A DNA stretch of 64,000 nt, from contig NW_003546483.1 of assembly GCF_000090795.2 (NCBI RefSeq), positions 66,079 to 130,078 on the forward strand. Direction: 5' to 3'. Of the stretch, positions 1 to 14,716 are shown in pieces. The translations under genes were made by a program, and so were the position numbers. This DNA comes from Amphimedon queenslandica. Its lineage: Eukaryota > Porifera > Demospongiae > Haplosclerida > Niphatidae. Within the stretch, counting starts at the first letter, position 1. Each line of letters opens with the position of its first letter. Under the pieces are notes generated by a model. The model ran no database searches, had not been told where the DNA came from, and saw nothing but the letters and a program-made list of their open reading frames with translations.

Positions 1-850
1 AGTCCTGGTTGCCTTAGAAGAGAAAGTAGACGGTGCTAACCTTGGCATATCGATAGGGCATGATATGAAAGTCTATGTACAAAATCGCTCTCATTACGTC
101 AACTCAAAAACCCACAGACAGTTTAGTGCTTTGGACGGTTGGCTATCAGAGCATTCTTCATCACTGTACGAGCTCCTTCAGCCCGGGAAGCATGTTTTGT
201 TTGGGGAATGGCTCTATGCAAAACATTCAATACATTATAAAGAGCTCCCTGGCTATTTCCTTGCTTTTGATATGTACGATAAGGAGACTGGCCAGTTTTA
301 TAGTAGGAGGGAGAGGAACAGGTTACTGGAATCAACGACCAACATACCGACCGTCCAACTCATCAAGGAGACCACATTGTCCGGGAGAGATGAAGTAAAA
401 TAATTTTTACTTTTTTGTAGCCATTTTTTAATGAGAACCATGTACATGGTCTTTGACCAAAGAGGCTATAAAGGCATTTATAAAACTGTAAGCTATTTTG
501 GCAAAAACCATAGATTATGCCCATAGCCAATTAGTCAGAATTCAAGGTTTCTTAAATGCTTTTGAAAATGTTGGTCAAAGTTTAGGTGCTGCATGCATGT
601 ACATTATATGAGGGAAGCTATCATTGTACTTTATTATTGTATATAGGTCAAGAAGTTATTGGATACAAAAAGTGCATTTTATGATGGACCTTGCGAAGGT
701 CTTTACTTAAGAATAGACCATGACATGCCTGGGGGGCCAGGACAGCCATATCTCTCAAGTAGAGCAAAGCTAGTCAGACCGGACTTTCTCCAACAAATCG
801 ACGAACAATGGACAAGACAACAATTTACAAAAAATATCGTTCGATTTTAA
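1..850 (+). CDS. ATP-dependent RNA ligase-like protein (5' end outside window)
   Basis: Two exons are visible, about 1-394 and 647-850 (stop TAA 848-850), joined in phase 0 across a 252-bp GT/AG intron. The reading frame is open from base 2, so the start lies upstream. Nucleotidyltransferase motifs appear in order: motif I EEKVDGAN, whose lysine would take AMP; a motif III-like FGEWLYAKHS followed by FLAFDMYD; motif IV EGLYLRID; and motif V AKLVRPDF. This order and spacing fit the RNA_ligase family (T4 Rnl2-like fold), which seals RNA through an enzyme-AMP intermediate. The substrate cannot be read from sequence. The C-terminus stops soon after motif V (QQFTKNIVRF), so no large C-terminal domain follows. 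It converges with HPS4, 133 bp away. A DNA ligase is less likely because the protein ends with the nucleotidyltransferase core and shows no OB fold. Confidence 0.75.
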
Positions 851-983
851 TTTCATTCCAATTGTTATTATTATTATTATTAGCAGTATAGTATTTTCTT
901 CAAAAAATAACAACAAAAATAATTAAAACTAGTCTCCACCAGCGTGTACAAAAACCGTGTGCATTTAAAAATTATAGTAATCA

Positions 984-3900
984 TCACAAAAACGAGAGAT
1001 TTGGTGCATCATTAAAATCAGTGCTATGCTGTTCGTGATGCTTGCGCATGCTCTTTGCCTGCCTTTCAAGCATGGCATGTATCACAAAAGAATCATTTGG
1101 AACGGTCCTAGTCGTGTGTAGATAACTCTCCCTGCCCATAGTGTTCTGACAGAACATTCTGCAGTATTCCTTACTAGAAAGGTCAAAAAAATGTGTTTTT
1201 TTACTTTTACATGTAGATTTAAAGCAGTAGATGCTTACCAGAGTGATAGCTGTCTTAAAGAAGGATCAGAGATGTATTCCTGATGTGCTCTTCTTACAGC
1301 ATGCCTGAACTGATATGGTGCAGTCGATGAAGAAACTAGTGTTGATATACAACTTTAATAATCAAATGCTAAAGAATTGGGATATCCTTACCTTCACAAT
1401 TCCCAGTCAGACCACTGTACATTGCTTGGTAGGTTTTAGGACCGTCAGATTTTACAGAGTCTCCCGCAACATATAACGAGTCTTTCTCCAATACACATGA
1501 TTGGACTGTGTTATTTATGCATAGCAAGTGGGTCAGTGTGTTCTTCCACTAGTATATGAATGTGAATATAGTAAAGGACTGATGTAGAATTGTTATCTTA
1601 CAAGTGATCTGACTAAGTTATGATCCTCTGGTAGATCAGTATGAGTAACAACCACTAGAACTGTATTGACACACTTTTGAATGTATACTGTCTTCCTAAC
1701 CAAAGCAGAAGCACGTTTTGCCATACTTGCCTAATAAAAAGAAGAAATACCTATCAATAACTTTACATCATATGTTCTTGCCTATGGTGGTCGGGGGTGG
1801 TCAGGAAAACCACCTCAACAAATGAACCAACTAGTTCATCACTTAGACCAACCATCCAATTAATACTAATAGCCATACATAAAGCATGATATTGTAGTCT
1901 ACTAGTATGGTGTACATAAATTTAAAAGGAACAATATTAGTCTCCAACCACTTCTAATTTTTTTCTAGGCAGAACCCTGATTACCAACTTACTTCATCTT
2001 CAACTACTCCAGTGAAAGTTTTCACCCAACTCTCAGCTCTGGGCCGCATTTTATTTGAGGGAAAGTTCAAGTCCATCTCGCCAATTTGGTCCTCGAATTC
2101 ACTGTTTGACTCATTCACATCGTGATTCGGTGAGGCACTCTGTAAGCTGTGAGTCTCATCAATTTGATGATGATCATCATCAAGAGATGATTCGTGATCA
2201 CCTTTATCAGGTGATCCATCAGGTACATGTGTATGTGCATTTAATTCTGAATTAAGAGAAGGCTCTGATATAGCTTTCGTAATGACTAGACTGCTCGTGT
2301 TTGAAAGGAGGCTGGAATTACTAATTTTAGGATTCCGTCCTTGTTTATCTTCTAAGACAGGATCTGTGCTCTCGTTATGACTATTCTGTGAGTCATTGCT
2401 AACGTTCAACTCATCCGATCTATCAAGAGTAGCATAAATATCGACTTTTGGCTTGTCTGAAGGCTCTTCCGTACTACCGGTGCTCGGGTTTTCAACTAAA
2501 GATGTCACTAAAGGCGTGAGAAAAGGTTGCGAGACTGTCAGTGTATCTGAAGTGGATAGAGAATGATCGTTATGAACAGGAGAGGTCGACGGGGGAGTGC
2601 CAAATCCATCACTAGCATCGGAATCGTGACTATCATCAGCTCGATCCTCTACAGTCGTCATAAAACCAGAGGAGGGTGTTCCATAAACTCCAGGAGAGAC
2701 GGGAGTGTCTTCGGACAATACATCAGGGAGTGTACCATAAAGCCACTGCTTCCCATTGCTTATTGGGGTAGACACAGGCACTGACTGGGTAACTATGCTA
2801 GTATCAGAATCATCAGTAGCGTCCTGCTGTCTTTTCACTGATATAGTACGAGGAGGGGGGACCGGTCTTAATTTAACAGAGTTCCTAGTGGGGACTGGCG
2901 GGGGGCCGGGTTTAGGGGGCAGGGGGGGAGGTGCTTCGTCCATTTTAACTGGAAGAGATTGAGTGGGGAGGATCTCGCTGTAATCGTCTTCTTGGCTGTG
3001 GGAAAGACCACGGTTTGCTTTCGGTCGTTTAAGAGGAGAGATCCCAATCTGATGAGAAAAGGAAACAGAGTCCTTGCCGTAGCTGATGGTAACGAAATCA
3101 GCCGATCCACCCGAATCAGCTCTGTAGAGTGGAGCAATCTCAGATTTCTTTTGATCGTTGTTCGTGACTCTCTCGTGCCGAAAAACTGACGCTGCGATAT
3201 CAGGGTCGGACGTTAAACTAGAGTAGAAGGAAGAGAGTTCTTGGTGAGTCCGTTTAATTTGAGCGAGGTCTGCTAGTTCCTCTGGAGACAGGTATACTTC
3301 AATGACCCAAACAGACTCTGGGGTCTCCCCATCATCTAATATTGACCTACGATTCAACTAAAAGAGAAATGGAAAGTGAAATAAAATGCACAATAAATCT
3401 ATGCATAAAAATAATATTTTAATAATAATTGTATAGTACATCCAAAGTAATGTAATAATTATTAATTATGAATACTAATTTTATAAAAAATACATGCATA
3501 TTTAACTAACATCGACTCCTCCATTAGAAACAAATAATAGTTTCTCTGCAATAGCCGGTGGCAGTTGACTGCATAGGAGCCTAGCAGAAGAACATGACAA
3601 TAAACATGATACATGTACATCACATTATGTACACATGTACATGTACTTACTCCCTATTGTAGAATATGCAACCGCCAATCACGCTTTTCTTTAGCTGGAT
3701 CTTCTTCAATAGTCTATGGGCTTGTAGAAATAATCTAGTCCCACCCTGAGGGATTATAAAATAATTAATAAATTACATGTTAGATTGATGGCAATATTAT
3801 TCTGAATTGAGTTACAACTAGATACACATGTAGACATAGTTTCTGAAAAAAAGCATAGGCTATAGCCCATGGTTTTTTCCAAAAAATGGCTCCAAAATCA

Positions 3901-4706
3901 CTCCCAATTTTTATTACATTTTCTGATACATATTGATGTACTTATGCTACGTAGAAAGTTTGAGCCAACTCCGACTTTAATTTTTTGAGTTATGACCATT
4001 TTTTAAAAACTCCAAATTTCGGAAAAATACCCTGTACTATAGCCCATGGTTTTTTCCAAAAAATGGCTCCGAAATCACCCCCAATTTTTATTACATTTTC
4101 TGATGCATATTGATGTACTTATGCTACGTAGAAAGTTTAAGCCAACTCCGACTTTAATTTTTCGAGTTACGACCATTTTTTAAAAACTCCAAATTTCGGA
4201 AAAATACCCTGTACTATAGCCCATGGTTTTTTCAAAAAATGGCTCCAAAAACACCCCTAATTATTATTACATTTGTGATGCTCTTATGCTTTGTAGAAAT
4301 ACATGTAATTAAAAATCTATAAAGTTGTAGGCATCTGACATGTAATATGTACATGTACAGTAACATGTACATGTAGCATTAATGTACATGTACATGTACT
4401 ACGTACCCTTTCAGTGTCCAGTGAGATGTATGGCAATGGACTAAACATGGAGGGAAGACTGTGGCTCTGACGGAAAGTAAAGTCCATCACTGATTGAAAA
4501 ATAGCCGTCATTTGAATAGTGAATATCTCCCAGTCTCCTTGCGACATCTACATAGCAATTAAATTATTAATAAGATACATTTTTTGCGTACCTCCATAAC
4601 TTTATTTGCCGAGAAATAAGAAAACATGAAAAAGTCGTGAATCCTGTCCAAGTAGTTCATAACGCTGCTCTTTGGCTCATCAAACTTGCTCTGTAATCCC
4701 TAGAGA

Positions 4707-4743
<37 letters not shown>

Positions 4744-6259
4744 GTGAATTAGTACATGTATGTTGCTACAATTCAATTTACATGTACTTGCTAGAGTAAA
4801 TATGAAATTGCCATTATGCCATTATATGCATGTAAGACTTTAAAGCATCACACAGGGTATTAGTAAAAGTAAAAACGAAACGAAACCAGAAACAAAAAAG
4901 AAACGCTAAAGCCAATGTAGTTAGGAGTCCCCTAGTTACAATGTATGTTAGGAGTCCCCTTAGGTTGAATTTAGAGTTTAGTTTTCGTATTATTTTAGAG
5001 CGTACCCTAGTCATGCTAGGAATTCTACTTATGCTTGGAGTCCCCTAGTTTTGTTTTGGTCTAGTTTCTTTCCGTTTCATTTCTACTTTTACTAATACCC
5101 AATTACCACACTTACACATTCACAAGTTACTAATAATACACACTACATTAGCATTAGGCTTATAAAAACAATAAAGTGTTGGTATGACTTTATCACACTA
5201 CATTAATTATTATACTATCCCCCCTGACCTTAAAAGGGAACTACTTAGAGCATTTTCCAAAAGATCAACAACCTTGATTGGATAGTAATGCTAAAACATC
5301 CACAAAACCATTCACTAACAGTTTTAATGGTGCCATAGAAAATGCTAAACGAATATAGGCAGGTACTATAGTACTACTGCTACTAATAATAGATTCTTAA
5401 TTATATTTCTTTGTTTTAACAAAATATCATCAAAATTGTGTTTTTCTTACCATAATAAATGTTGTGTCTCCTAAGGAGCGTATTGCGAATCCGTTAGATC
5501 TGAGTTGAATGAATTTCGGCATCTTATTAGTAAAGTTAAGTATCAAAATTGATATCCCGATCAGCTGTGAACACCTCTGCTCTAGATTTGGCTGAAGAAA
5601 AATACGGAGAAAATTTGAGCATAAATCTTAACAGAATTAAATTACAAAGAGAAATGGGCCAAACCTTTAATTCACCAATGCCTACTATAAATTATACACT
5701 AGTCACAACAAGGATATGCCGTATGATATTTTGGAGAGAATTGCCAATATTATTGAAAACTGCTAATCACTAATGTACATGCATTATCAAATTAAAACCG
5801 ACAAAATATAAAGTACTATGGGGCATATACATGTACATGGCGCAAAATTGGCACCTGCTAATAACAAAGGAAGTGAAAAACTACATGTACATGTACATTG
5901 TATGCATAAATGTAGGTAGATGCACGTCATAATGGTAACAAGTGACACTATAATCTGTAGTCTATGTATCTTAGAAATGTACTGGTTTGAAATACATTCT
6001 GATTGTGTAATTATTGATAATATATGTATGATATATATCTACACACTTTTTTCAGGTCTCCATCAGGTACATAAACTACAACCGCATCTTTGAATTCATC
6101 CGTCTCTTCCTTCAGTCTGGAGCGGTCGACAATAAAAAAAACTCTTTCAGGGCTCGGTTTGCTAGTAGTGCCGCCAGTGCGGGCAAGAGTACCCGAAGAA
6201 GACTGCTTCTCCATTACAGCTCGCTCCCTCCCTTCAAAATTAGATCTGGTCACGCCCAT
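984..6259 (-). CDS. HPS4: HPS4-like subunit of the BLOC-3 complex
   Basis: BLOC-3 (HPS1-HPS4) is the exchange factor for Rab32/Rab38 in lysosome-related organelle biogenesis. Exons run roughly 6047-6259, 5452-5591, 4592-4699, 4408-4547, 3660-3746, 3510-3592, 1993-3358, 1605-1732, then smaller exons to the TGA at 984-986. The order matches human HPS4: an N-terminal longin-like part (FFIVDRSRLKEE; FAIRSLGDTTFI), then GGCIFYN followed after an intron by LLCSQLPPAIAEKLL, like human GCILYKGLIVSTQLPP. A long acidic, Ser/Thr-rich disordered middle with a PPPLPPKPGPPPVP stretch is next, and the C-terminal block has VYIQKCVN and VVTHTDLPEDH. The ATG at 6259 is used because upstream in-frame codons are non-ATG. 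Predicted length is about 850-900 aa. Its promoter is shared with PHKG. Confidence rests on several collinear motif matches. Confidence 0.85.
3845..4300. repeat. Dispersed intronic tandem repeat, TAGCCCATGG subtype
   Basis: Within an HPS4 intron about three units of roughly 180 bp follow each other. Each carries CTGTACTATAGCCCATGG and then GGTTTTTTCCAAAAAATGGC, and a core reading TTATGCTACGTAGAAAGTTTGAGCC. The same subtype recurs at about 21110-21645. The core is shared, in either orientation, with the TAGTACAGGG subtype elsewhere in the window. No open reading frame is present. Confidence 0.85.
4704..4743. repeat. (TAA)n microsatellite
   Basis: About 13 uninterrupted AAT/TAA triplets lie in an HPS4 intron just downstream of the exon ending near 4699 (minus-strand sense). 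Confidence 0.95.
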
Positions 6260-6273
6260 CAATTAAAATAAAA
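6260..6273. promoter_or_regulatory. Ultra-short HPS4/PHKG divergent spacer
   Basis: The ATG of HPS4 (minus, 6259) and the ATG of PHKG (plus, 6274) are separated by 14 AT-rich bases. Each gene's 5' leader and core promoter must therefore overlap the other gene's first exon or be extremely short. A CACGCCC box sits just inside the HPS4 start (about 6251-6257). Confidence 0.7.
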
Positions 6274-8568
6274 ATGGCGGACTCTGGAGGTTCCACTTCG
6301 TTTCTTCAAGGCACAGACGAAGGAGAGTTTCACAATAAATACGAGCCGAAGGAAATATTAGGAAGGTACTTGCCTTTAGTTTATGGTAGAAATAGACATA
6401 ACAATCAATTTATCATGAAGAGGTCTGTCAAGTACAGTAAGGAGGTGTGTATCACGTGATACAGGACTGGAATATGCTGTCAAGATAATAAGTAGGACCC
6501 AAGATGAAGTTATCAATGAATCGATAGCTGCCGAAATCGAAGTCCTGAATCTCCTACCGAAACATCCCAATATTAGTAAGAATGGAATTAATTAATGCCA
6601 TAATCACATGTATATAATTATGATACGATTAGCAATGATTGATGTTGATACTTGATAGTAAGGATCTATTTCCATTTAATTATTTAACATTTATTCTTAT
6701 TCTTATAGTTCAGTTATATGATAAGTTTGAAACTCCGGCGTACATATTTCTTGTTTTTGAACTGTAAGTATAAATAATAATAATTATTATTGTTAATTAA
6801 TGTATGAGATATTATAGTGTATTATTTTAATTCATAAACAGCGCCTGTGGCGGAGAGTTATTCGACTATCTAACAAAAGTTGTACGTCTCTCAGAGAAAA
6901 AAACAAGGTACCTGTATTGTACATATTTATACACTCTGTGGTGAAAATTTAAATATATTTTTTGAATACATAAATAATATTATATCCCACAAAGCAATCT
7001 GCATTTTAAGTGAAGTAGTGAACTAAAATTGAATCAACTTAAAAAATTTATTTAAAAAATCCAAACTTGATTTGAATCAGTTCAAACTTTCTACACAACA
7101 TAAGAACATGTATAATTTTTTTTTAATTCATAAAAAAATTCAATTTTAATCGTACTATGCTCAAAATCCTGTGGGAAATCCTGATATGTATAGTTCATTT
7201 TTTACATGCATTTTTATTGTGACATTTTTGTAGACTAATAATGCAGCAAGTCTTTAGCGGTGTCCATCACATGCATTCATCTTGTGTAGTACACAGAGAC
7301 TTGAAGGTACTCAATAATGAATACCTTTACGTTAATATTATAAGTGAGCATTCCACCAGCCGGAGAATATATTACTAGACAAGAATGGCAATGTCAAAAT
7401 TTCCGACTTCGGTTTTGCTACAAGAGTCGAAGAAAATGACGAACTCTCTGGTAATGAATATCCCGAGACATTAATCTTAGCTATACATTATTACTCCTGT
7501 TCTTGTGCATAGACCTATTGGGTACTCCTGGTTATCTAGCTCCCGAATTACTAAAAAGATCAACAGAGCCGGATGCCCCTGGCTACAATAAAGAAGTCGA
7601 CCTGTAAGTTGTAATGCTCCTTTTTTAAAAATGCACTTTTACGTTAAATTGTACTTTTATATACTTTAATATCCTTCTTTATACTCTAGATGGGCTTGTG
7701 GTGTGATTATGTACACATTGTAAGTGACACTGTTGAGTGTGTGTGTGTGTGTGTGTGTGTTCATTAGGACATACACGTACATGTATATATTTTATATCTT
7801 ATAGGCTGGCTGGGTTTCCTCCATTTTGGCACAGGAAGCAGCTCATAATGCTACGTAAGATAATGAATGGAGACTATGAATTTGTGAGCCCAGAGTGGGA
7901 CGAAATCTCCGACGCAGCAAAAGACATGGTTAGATCAAGTCTTTCTCGATCCTATACAATCATAAATGATATATATTTTTTATTATTTTAACTTTTATAG
8001 GCTTAATTTTTTTATCGATTTGTTTTTTCACTGGCATCCCATAAATTTTGATTTATTGTATATATTTTAGATAAGAAGATTACTGACAGTTGATCCTAAG
8101 CAAAGGATGACTGCCTTAGAGGCACTAGAGCATCCATTTCTAGAGTCAAAACCAGCAGTAAGTCAATGATTTCATGATGACCAGTACATGTATGATTCCT
8201 CTAGGAGTTTGTGATATTTTCTGCAGGAAGAAAACTAAAGGTAGTGCGTGTTAAATAATATATTTTTCAATCTTTTTTCATTCTTTGCTCTTCAGGCAAT
8301 TCTGTGGTGTGTTCGATTTTGTGTTGCTGTAGACCGAAGTCGAAAAACTCCAAAAGTTGTGACGATAAAGGACATTGGGACGAGCCCATATGAGAACAGA
8401 TACATTCGTAAACTAATCGACACTTGTGCCTTCCACATATACTCCCCCTGGGTCAAGAGAGGAGAAGAACAGAACAGAGCGGCGCTTTTTGAAACAGCTC
8501 CAAAAGTTGCCATGAAACATCCAAACTTCTACATTAGCAGTGCAGCCGTAACTTTTACATTCACTTGA
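6274..8568 (+). CDS. PHKG: Phosphorylase kinase gamma catalytic subunit
   Basis: This Ser/Thr kinase is the catalytic subunit that phosphorylates and activates glycogen phosphorylase. About 11-12 exons were traced from ATG 6274; the first intron is 55 bp (6366-6420). Exon 2 gives the PHKG signature [10 protein letters not shown] and the VAIK-type lysine in YAVKII. Then come VVHRDLK (catalytic loop), [20 protein letters not shown] (DFG), [11 protein letters not shown], the WACGVIMY helix, [11 protein letters not shown], and [11 protein letters not shown]. The C-terminal regulatory tail in 8296-8568 contains [13 protein letters not shown] and [15 protein letters not shown], close to the calmodulin-binding tail of mammalian PHKG. 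A 14-nt microexon at 8227-8240 would add RKLK ahead of that tail and match the family. All key kinase residues are present. Confidence 0.92.
7020..7180. repeat. Solo remnant of the intronic repeat family
   Basis: An intron of PHKG carries a worn single unit: a GATTTGAATCAGTTCAAAC block followed by TTTCTACACAACATAAGAAC and ATGT, the same core as the tandem copies near 10.8, 28 and 54 kb. Confidence 0.7.
7739..7760. repeat. (GT)n microsatellite
   Basis: Eleven GT dinucleotides occur in the short PHKG intron between the WACGVIMY exon and the AGFPPFW exon. Confidence 0.95.
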
Positions 8569-8681
8569 CTCAATCAATACTATGATAATAATAATAATTA
8601 TTATTATTATTATTTTTAATTCCTTAACATGAATGATTATTATTTATATATAATTTTCAAATACTAGTCTTTTAAGTGATG

Positions 8682-9619
8682 CTATCTTCTTAAAAAGTAA
8701 TCAATGACGGCGGAGAAAGCAGCAAAAGCTCCACAGCCTACAGCCCCAGCTTGAACACCAGCTAAAATTTATAAAGATGCTGATACTAAACATAAGGTAC
8801 TTACCACGGAGTCCTAGTACTCCGCCTGTAATACAACCAGACATTACGCTATTGCTCATTCCTCCTTTTCCTCTGTACTGCAATAAAATATTAGCAATGA
8901 TAGCATTCAATTATAATTAATTTAACGTACACTTTCAAGTAGACATTCAGTTCCAGAAAACATGGCTCCGACGACAGCGAAATTCCTCGCATAAGAGCCT
9001 CCTCTTTGAGTCATCTCACGAACAGCATCTCTGGCTGTTTGCTTGGAAACATTATCAGATATCGCCGGATCAAGACCAGCTGTGAATAAACCAAAGGCAC
9101 CTCCCAAAAGGTATCCTACATACAATAAAGCATAGCCATTAAATCTATTACTATTACTATTACTGGCATAGAGTGGAAAATTTTTAAGGGGCATAAATCT
9201 ATTTCATGGATTTAATTTTCACAAATTTTCACCATCTACCATCTTTTCATATTAAATTGAATTTTACTTTTGCAAATTTTCTCAAAGAATTGTGAAATCA
9301 GCACCTATTATTATCATTTTACATCAATACTAACATATGCAAAGCTATAAAATGATTTTAAAAAGATAGCGCCATTAAGATATTGTCTTAGAATCTCACC
9401 TAACACACAGCTAGTGATGGTTTTAAAGGTGCATCCAGTTAGTAGTGTCTCCATTTTTAACTCGGTGTCACTTTTAGGTCTGGTAGCAAAGTCTAGCCAG
9501 GGATAGGGCTTGACGCTAGTCCCTAGGACCGTCTGCCCCTGACGCATATGATCAACGAGCTCTGGAAGAGTAAACTGATCACTAACTAACAAACGAGGGG
9601 GACTTGGATCTCCTTTCAT
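8682..9619 (-). CDS. TIMM22: Mitochondrial inner-membrane translocase subunit Tim22
   Basis: Tim22 forms the twin-pore carrier translocase that inserts polytopic carriers into the mitochondrial inner membrane. Four exons were traced: about 9402-9619, 8934-9121, about 8806-8880, and 8682-8763 (stop TAG at 8682-8684). Diagnostic blocks match human TIMM22 in order: CTFKTITSCVLG then YLLGGAFGLFTAGLD, MTQRGGSYARNFAVVGAMFSG followed by TECLLES, YRGKGGMSNSVMSGCITGG, and AGVQAGAVGCGAFAAFSAVI. The glycine-rich segments are the expected membrane spans, and the paired cysteines of animal Tim22 are present. The start at 9619 is the first ATG in frame. It is head to head with UQCR10 across 132 bp and tail to tail with PHKG. 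Confidence 0.93.
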
Positions 9620-9751
9620 TTTCACATAAAATGATTTTTAATTTTTTAAAAGAATTGGATTTGACCACGTGAAAACACGCCTACGCCTACGCCCACAAGG
9701 AGGTTTACCACGCCCACATATACACTGATTACTAGGTGTGGCTGTAAAAAC
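9620..9751. promoter_or_regulatory. Divergent promoter of TIMM22 and UQCR10
   Basis: The 132-bp spacer between two mitochondrial genes is far more GC-rich than its surroundings. It contains a CACGTG E-box (about 9665-9670), a tandem CCTACG run ending in CGCCCAC, and an ACCACGCCCAC box. The boxes are read directly; their use by both genes is inferred. Confidence 0.6.
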
Positions 9752-10002
9752 ATGGGTCTTGGCAGATCTATTCACAACATCTTCTTTAGAAGAGCTTCGA
9801 CTTTCTTTGTGACTATTGTAGTAACTGCTGTGTTCGCTGAACGAACTTTTGACCACGCCACTGCAGCACTCTGGGACAGAATGCAAAGAGGAGTGAGCCT
9901 TATTCATTTTAGTATATATATTTTTACTCTCCTCTTATTATGTATACACAGAAACTGTGGGATCACATGAAAGGCGAGATAGAAGGACAACAAGAAGACT
10001 AA
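9752..10002 (+). CDS. UQCR10: Cytochrome bc1 complex subunit 9
   Basis: This small single-span subunit of respiratory complex III was read as two exons. The first is 9752 to about 9892 and ends at a GTGAGC donor; the second starts after TATACACAG near 9951 and ends with TAA at 10000-10002. The protein is about 64 aa, the usual length of the family. Conserved features are FFRRASTF at the N-terminus, the membrane span TFFVTIVVTAVFAERTFD, the downstream ALWDRMQRG, and KLWDHMKGEIEG, which parallels human GKLWKHIKHKYEN. It shares a promoter region with TIMM22. Confidence 0.93.
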
Positions 10003-10120
10003 CAGACTATTTAAACTTTAAAACATGTAGTGGTTGTTTATGATGACATATTATGATATTCCGTACATTTCCGTGTTTTGTCGTATACTTAAAAATATCA
10101 ACAAAGAAGGGTGAGGAGGG

Positions 10121-13406
<3,286 letters not shown>

Positions 13407-13531
13407 CACATCACTGTTCCCCTCTTTCAGTTCAATTATTAAATAATAATAATTATTTTTCAGTGATAAATTTATAGTTGAATATTTATAATACACAATA
13501 ATGAGACTATCAAGCAATCCTTTGGCGTTGT

Positions 13532-14675
13532 CTAGAATCTAGTTTGTGGACAAATGTGATTATAAGTCCTAAGAAAATAGTATTTACGTAATAATTATGC
13601 ACCCAGCAATGAGAAACAGAGTTCATACTTAGCATGTCCTGTGTTGTGTACTTGAGTGCGACACTGTCTGCCCCAATGACAATTGGGTCTATCAGTAACA
13701 CTATCTAAAAATAAATAATAGTTGAAGGAGTAATGAAGCAATGCACATGTATATGAGTATAGATTTATTTTTTCTACCAGGTAGTTCTTCACTGCTTATG
13801 TCACTTCTATACTGAAAAGCCAAGTCTTTCATGTTTTTAAGAGCACATGCAAAACATGTTCTTGAGCATGAAGATATTCTTGCCGATCTTGTGTCTAAAA
13901 GAGGAACATTGATTTAATAATTATATATATAGTACCAGGTGCACTATATGTTCCATTGTCTAGTTTATCTAAACAAGTGTTGATCATGTCTTTGAATGCG
14001 AGGCCTTTCTCTCTCAAATAATCCTATGGTGATGACAAGTAATTAATTAATCAATCCTACCACAATAGTACAGGATATTTCATCAAATTTTTGAAAATTC
14101 ATTTTCATTGAAATCAGCTAAAACTTTCTACATAGCATAAAGGCATCAGACAATCTAATGCCTGACTTCATTACTAATTTTTGAGCTGTTTAACTACATC
14201 ATTGGAGTAAAAACAGCACACCTTGAGTACTTTTGATTCATAGCTGTTATCATTAATGATTCGTCCTAATGTCGACTCATCGTAAGTAACATCTAGAGAA
14301 TCATTAACATTAAAAAATAATGACATACATGCACGTGTACATTACCTTTAAACTGATTAAGACAGCCTCCTGCAGTACAGCCACACCCCCAGTACATGTG
14401 ACAAAAAGACTTTGAGCAAATATCACCTAAAGAATAACAAGAATTAAAACTTTATTTTTATCATATGGTGCTATGCATACATTTCTGAGGCGGGATTGAG
14501 AGATCTGATTCAGATCTTCTGTCTGGCATGGGAAGCATGCAACACATGCACAGCACATGGTTTGTAGAAGGACTGCAAGTGAAGGAAGATCTAGTAGAAA
14601 CTGCATGAGATGGGCCAGCATAACTAGGACACTGACGACATTTTGTAGGTGGAACAAAACTAAAGAATAATGATG

Positions 14676-14716
<41 letters not shown>

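Noticed and set aside
5549-5773. Plus-strand 74-residue frame
   Set aside because: It is antisense to HPS4 exon 2 (5452-5591) and has no recognisable features.
6447-6460. GTATCACGTGATAC palindrome as a regulatory site
   Set aside because: It lies inside PHKG exon 2 and its codons match the conserved kinase sequence, so the palindrome needs no other explanation.
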